From positions 1-16,916 of the forward strand of contig DASTCC010000378.1 in NCBI GenBank assembly GCA_035711465.1: DNA of 16,916 bases, read 5' to 3'. The DNA comes from DASTCC01 sp035711465. Its GTDB lineage: Bacteria > Acidobacteriota > Vicinamibacteria > Vicinamibacterales > SCN-69-37. The notes below the pieces were generated by a model, which had not been told where the DNA came from, searched no databases, and saw nothing but the letters and a program-made list of their open reading frames with translations. A program made the translations under genes and the position numbers. This document shows, one piece after another, positions 13,692 to 16,916 of this stretch (positions are counted from its first letter, which is position 1; each line of letters begins with the position of its first letter).

Positions 13692-16514
13692 TCAATCCGG
13701 CAACCTCAAGTAATAAATCCCCATCCCATGCGTCGCGGCGATGAGCAGCCGCTGCGACGGAAAGATCTCGAGATCCACCATCAGCGCTTCCGGAAAGGCC
13801 AGACCCGCGCGCTCCCACAGGCTCGAGCCGTTGCGCAGCAGCAGCGGGCCGAAGTCCGTGCCCGCGTAGAGATCGCCCTTGACGTCGTCGTAGGCGAGCG
13901 TGTTGATTGGCAGATCGCCGAGATCGAAGTCGAATGACGTGAACGTCGCCTGGCGCGCGTTCGGATCGTAGACGACGCGGAAGACGTGGCCCGGAGTCGT
14001 CGGTGTGATCGCGTTGAAGCCCGTATACGACACCCAGGCGACATTCGGATTGGCGCGATCCGGAATGATGCGCGTGACGAAGCGGTTCGGCGTGTCGCCG
14101 CGATCGATGCGCGTGAACTCCACCTCCGGCCCGGCAGCGTCCACGTTCTTGCTGACGAACAGCCGGCCGAAGCTGGTGGCCGCCCAGAGGGTGCCGGCAT
14201 CGCCGGCGCTGCGCTCGGCGGCGACGATGATGCCGCCGACGCGATCCTGGCCGTAGAAATCGCTGGTCAGATCGCCGGGCTTGCGGCTCGCCGCGTCGGG
14301 ACTGGAGGCGGTGAACGGATAGGCGACGCCAAGCGGCACCCAGTCGCCGCAGATGACGCCTGAAGGCGTCTGCACGCCCTGGCGACAGTTCGCTTCCAGA
14401 AAAGCCTGCGATCCGCCGTTGTTCGGCGTCCGCCAGATGTGCTGGAAGCCCGTGAACTGCGTGTCCGGATTGACCTGATCGAACGACATGAACTGTCTTC
14501 CGGTCGCGCTGACGATGGTCGCGCGTTCGCCGCTGTTGATGATCGGCGCGCCGGTCCGGACCCAGCGGCTCAGATCGCCGTTGGCGAAGTTGGTGAAGAA
14601 GTTGTTGCTCTGAAAGCTCGCGAACACCACGTTGCTGCGCGACGGATGAAATCCAGATGCCGAGGTGCCATCGCCGGAGGGGAACAGCGCCTTCCAGTCG
14701 TTGTCGGTCCGCGATCCGTCGCGCCAGATCGTGCCGTTGTCCTGGAGCCCGCCGAGCAGCCGCTCCAGCGGCCGGCGCGGGTCGGCCGAGACGTTGTAGA
14801 ACTGCATCGTCTGCAGGCCCTTGTTCATGAAGAAGAGCCGCCGCGGCACGCGCGACAGCGCGGTCGTGCACTGCGGTCCGTTGCTGGCGCCGCACGTCAC
14901 CGAGCTCGGGAGGAACTCACCGTCGTTACGGACGACGCCGCCGTCCGATCCCACCCAGGCGATGTCCGGATTCTCCGGGTGGAAGACCACGGCGCGGACG
15001 TCGACGTGGCTGGTGTTGCGCGGATTCTGCGCGTCGTTGCCGAAGCCGAAGAAGCTGGCGCCGGCGTTGACCGAACGCATCGTCGGCTCGCCGAAATCCG
15101 GGTGCTGGACGCCGCCGATGATCACCGTATCCGGCTGCCCGTCCGGCACTGCGACGACGAGATCGTAGAAACACTGCGACGAGCAGATGGTACGGCTCGT
15201 CGATCCCTGGTCGTTGCGGTTGTTCGACGTCAACGCCTGCCACGCCGACGTGTTCCGGAGAGTCCCGCCCGTCGACGTCACCAGCGACGCCGCCGGGACG
15301 TCCGCGTCGTCGAGCCGGTACAGGCCCTGATCGGCCGTGCTCTCCGTGCCGTTGTAGACGTACATGCGAGTGCGGCCGTTCTTCACGGTGAGATCGAACA
15401 TCGCCAGATCCTGGAATTGTCGGAGGCCGACGATTGCATAGATGGGCTTAAAGGACGCGTCACCGCCCTCGAGCGCGGGCGCCGATCGGTGAATCGCGTT
15501 GTTGAACGCGGTCGCGTAGACGATGTCGGGGTTACGGGGATCGAGCTTGACATGGCGGACGCCGAACATCGTGTCGCCGACGCCGGCGCCGAGATGGGGA
15601 TTGGCCGGCAGGATCGGCGCCGCCAGCGGCACCCAGATCAGCGACCACGAGACGCCGCCGTTGACGGTCCGGTAAAGGCCGGTGCGCGGCTGCGGAAACC
15701 CGGTCGTCTGCGTCTGACCGCCGCGCACGCCGGTCATGCCGAGCATCGCGCTCGTGGTCGCGACGTAGATGGTGTTCGAGTCGCCGGGCTTGACGACGAC
15801 CGCGGCGATGCCGCGCGTGAACGTGAAGTCGATCGCGCTCGGAGAGACCGTGGTGTCGGTGATCATCGTCGGCACGCGCGTCCAGCGATCGCCGCCGTCC
15901 GTCGATCGATAGAGGCCGGTGCCGGCCCCGGAGTTGTTGGGCTGGTTGGTCTCGCCCGTGCCGACGAAGATCGTGTTGCCGGTGGCGTCATTCGGGTCGA
16001 GTCCGAGGCTGCCGATGCTGTTGGTGCCGAGGCCGGTGCCGATCCAGCGCCAGCCCGGGTCGGTCTCGTTCATCGCGTCCTCGGTGCGCCACACGCCGCC
16101 GCCGGCCGTGCCGACCCAGAGCCGGCAGGGACCGTCCGTCTGGCAGGTCGGCGAGACGGCCAGCGCAGAAACGCGCCCGGAGACGTTCTCGGTGCCGCCC
16201 TGCGTCGGGTTTTGAATCGTGGTGCTCGGCCCGAGCGAGATCCAGACGTTGCCGCCCGGCGACATGCCCCTGTAGGCAATCCCGCGGTAGATCCAGTAGC
16301 GGCTCGCCTGCGCCTGGAGCACCAGCGGACTGCCGGCCTCGGCCGGATAGGCGTGTTCGTAGGCGCGCAGCGTGTAGTAGCCGAGCGGCGAGTAGCCCTC
16401 GGGCTTGCCGGGATTCCGGTCCTGTTCGGCCGGCGGCGCCTGGACCTGGGCGAGCGCCGCGGCAGCCGTGACCAGCATCGCGCTGGCGATGACGGGCAGT
16501 TTTCGGATGACCAT
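13692..16514 (-). CDS. Large secreted sortilin/BNR-type beta-propeller protein
   Basis: A 940-aa exported protein. I chose ATG 16514 because it is preceded by GAGGG at a good distance and opens a signal peptide (MVIRKLPVIASAMLVTAAAALA). The longer frame from 16571 would bury that signal. The mature part holds many propeller blades: LWVGTAGGGVWRTED, IFVGTGET, IYVATTS, IAWVGSDGGVVRND, LWAATSFGRLFVSKN and LYAGTDFGPLLLRNG. BNR/Asp-box motifs are STDGGDRW (204-211) and TVNGGVSW (283-290), with degenerate versions later. These families include sortilin/VPS10-like and sialidase-like proteins. I see no catalytic set that would prove glycosidase activity, so binding or scaffold roles are as likely. 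There is no PEP-CTERM or type 9 secretion domain; it ends in GIYYLRLPD right after a blade. It is divergent from the sulfatase gene. Confidence 0.85.
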   Translation of the reverse strand: MVIRKLPVIASAMLVTAAAALAQVQAPPAEQDRNPGKPEGYSPLGYYTLRAYEHAYPAEAGSPLVLQAQASRYWIYRGIAYRGMSPGGNVWISLGPSTTIQNPTQGGTENVSGRVSALAVSPTCQTDGPCRLWVGTAGGGVWRTEDAMNETDPGWRWIGTGLGTNSIGSLGLDPNDATGNTIFVGTGETNQPNNSGAGTGLYRSTDGGDRWTRVPTMITDTTVSPSAIDFTFTRGIAAVVVKPGDSNTIYVATTSAMLGMTGVRGGQTQTTGFPQPRTGLYRTVNGGVSWSLIWVPLAAPILPANPHLGAGVGDTMFGVRHVKLDPRNPDIVYATAFNNAIHRSAPALEGGDASFKPIYAIVGLRQFQDLAMFDLTVKNGRTRMYVYNGTESTADQGLYRLDDADVPAASLVTSTGGTLRNTSAWQALTSNNRNDQGSTSRTICSSQCFYDLVVAVPDGQPDTVIIGGVQHPDFGEPTMRSVNAGASFFGFGNDAQNPRNTSHVDVRAVVFHPENPDIAWVGSDGGVVRNDGEFLPSSVTCGASNGPQCTTALSRVPRRLFFMNKGLQTMQFYNVSADPRRPLERLLGGLQDNGTIWRDGSRTDNDWKALFPSGDGTSASGFHPSRSNVVFASFQSNNFFTNFANGDLSRWVRTGAPIINSGERATIVSATGRQFMSFDQVNPDTQFTGFQHIWRTPNNGGSQAFLEANCRQGVQTPSGVICGDWVPLGVAYPFTASSPDAASRKPGDLTSDFYGQDRVGGIIVAAERSAGDAGTLWAATSFGRLFVSKNVDAAGPEVEFTRIDRGDTPNRFVTRIIPDRANPNVAWVSYTGFNAITPTTPGHVFRVVYDPNARQATFTSFDFDLGDLPINTLAYDDVKGDLYAGTDFGPLLLRNGSSLWERAGLAFPEALMVDLEIFPSQRLLIAATHGMGIYYLRLPD

Positions 16515-16595
16515 GGATGCCCTCGAGTTTCCGTCGATCATACGCGGTCCGCGGCGGGAAGCGGCCGGCACACCTGTGCTACACCTTAAGTTGTC
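16515..16595. promoter_or_regulatory. Divergent promoter region with a near-perfect palindrome
   Basis: These 81 bases separate the divergent propeller and sulfatase genes. On the minus strand TATGAT (16537-16542) is a fair -10 box about 22 nt before the propeller ATG, although no good -35 was found. ACACCTTAAGTTGT (16581-16594) is palindromic in 6 of 7 base pairs and ends 1 nt before the TTG start of the sulfatase gene, a plausible operator position. Both assignments are inferences from pattern. Confidence 0.3.
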
Positions 16596-16916
16596 TTGAG
16601 CCGACCGAAATCGAAATCCCAGAAGCGATCGGGCGCGCCCGCGCCCGCCGCACGCGCCAGCGCGCCGCCGCCACCGCCGCCCGTGGATCCGCCGCCGACG
16701 CCGAAATCTCTGCTGCGATGGATCCTGCTCGGCGCGGCAGCGCTCGCGATCGCCGTGGTCGCCCTGCTCTGGTCGCGCGGGCCGGTGTTCGTCCTCCCCG
16801 CCGACGCGAATCAGAACGTGCTGCTGATCACGATCGACACGCTTCGCGCCGACGCGCTCGGATCGTACGGCGGCGGCGCCGCGACGCCGAACCTCGATCG
16901 CCTCGCCGCCGGCGGC
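16596..16916 (+). CDS. Membrane-anchored sulfatase-like hydrolase, N-terminal part (cut by window end)
   Basis: Only the first 107 residues are present. The frame opens after a TAA at 16587 and its first start codon is TTG 16596, giving MSRPKSKSQKRSG. A basic Ser/Lys-rich head and a proline run (PPPPPPVDPPP) follow, then one transmembrane helix (about residues 39-59). After the membrane comes NVLLITIDTLRADALGSYG and TPNLDRLA, the hallmark opening of the sulfatase/alkaline-phosphatase superfamily. Asp81 would be a metal ligand. The Cys/Ser that becomes formylglycine in true sulfatases lies beyond the window, so activity cannot be judged. No Shine-Dalgarno is visible before the TTG, so the start is tentative. 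In Acidobacteria such proteins often carry C-terminal TPRs, which cannot be checked here. Confidence 0.8.
   Translation, partial: MSRPKSKSQKRSGAPAPAARASAPPPPPPVDPPPTPKSLLRWILLGAAALAIAVVALLWSRGPVFVLPADANQNVLLITIDTLRADALGSYGGGAATPNLDRLAAGG

Noticed and set aside
14439..16589. 716-codon plus-strand open frame opposite the propeller gene
   Set aside because: The opposite strand encodes a signal peptide and repeated propeller blades; this frame shows only biased, motif-free composition.

Overview
The window is about 16.9 kb of very GC-rich, densely coded bacterial DNA. The mix of genes suggests a soil-type Gram-negative bacterium, most plausibly an Acidobacteriota of the Vicinamibacteria type: two exported amidases, one with a Gly/Arg/Ala-rich insert, small secreted proteins with a GTW motif, a sortilin/BNR-type propeller protein, an outer-membrane barrel ending in Phe, a membrane-anchored sulfatase, and GC-rich intergenic repeats. 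This placement is inferred from gene content; there is no rRNA or other marker. No tRNA, rRNA, CRISPR array, transposase or phage gene was seen.

Layout. 1-243: intergenic repeats, namely a 70-bp GC-rich tandem duplication and then a 10-bp-period array that runs into the end of the first gene. 216-3654 (minus): a two-gene operon of exported amidase-signature enzymes, 4 nt apart. 3655-4022: gene-free upstream region. 4023-4442 (plus) and 4455-4886 (minus): two small secreted proteins, convergent around a compact hairpin. 5087-12181 (plus): a tightly coupled six-gene operon. 12182-12390: short AT-richer repeats. 12391-13497 (plus): an outer-membrane beta-barrel protein. 13498-13691: a highly structured intergenic element. 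13692-16514 (minus): a large secreted beta-propeller protein. 16596-16916 (plus, cut by the window end): the N-terminus of a membrane-anchored sulfatase.

The centrepiece is the six-gene operon. It encodes a two-domain flavin monooxygenase/old-yellow-enzyme fusion, an SDR, a crotonase-fold protein, an acyl-CoA dehydrogenase, a benzoate/2-aminobenzoate-type CoA ligase and a RidA-family protein. All junctions overlap or are 2 nt apart. This is the gene set of the aerobic CoA-dependent 'hybrid' anthranilate (2-aminobenzoate) pathway known from Azoarcus evansii. The ligase makes the CoA thioester. The fusion enzyme hydroxylates and reduces the ring, giving a non-aromatic amino-oxo-cyclohexene-carboxyl-CoA. 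The remaining enzymes plausibly remove the amine, open the ring and start beta-oxidation. Salicylyl-CoA is the main alternative substrate, because databases often name the fusion enzyme salicylyl-CoA 5-hydroxylase.

Two members have unusual active sites. The crotonase lacks both classical catalytic glutamates but keeps an Asp. The RidA-like protein has Met where the canonical deaminase Arg is expected. These two proteins, the repeat arrays and the structured element at 13523-13670 are the points most worth follow-up. I did not find a clearly new multi-gene system.
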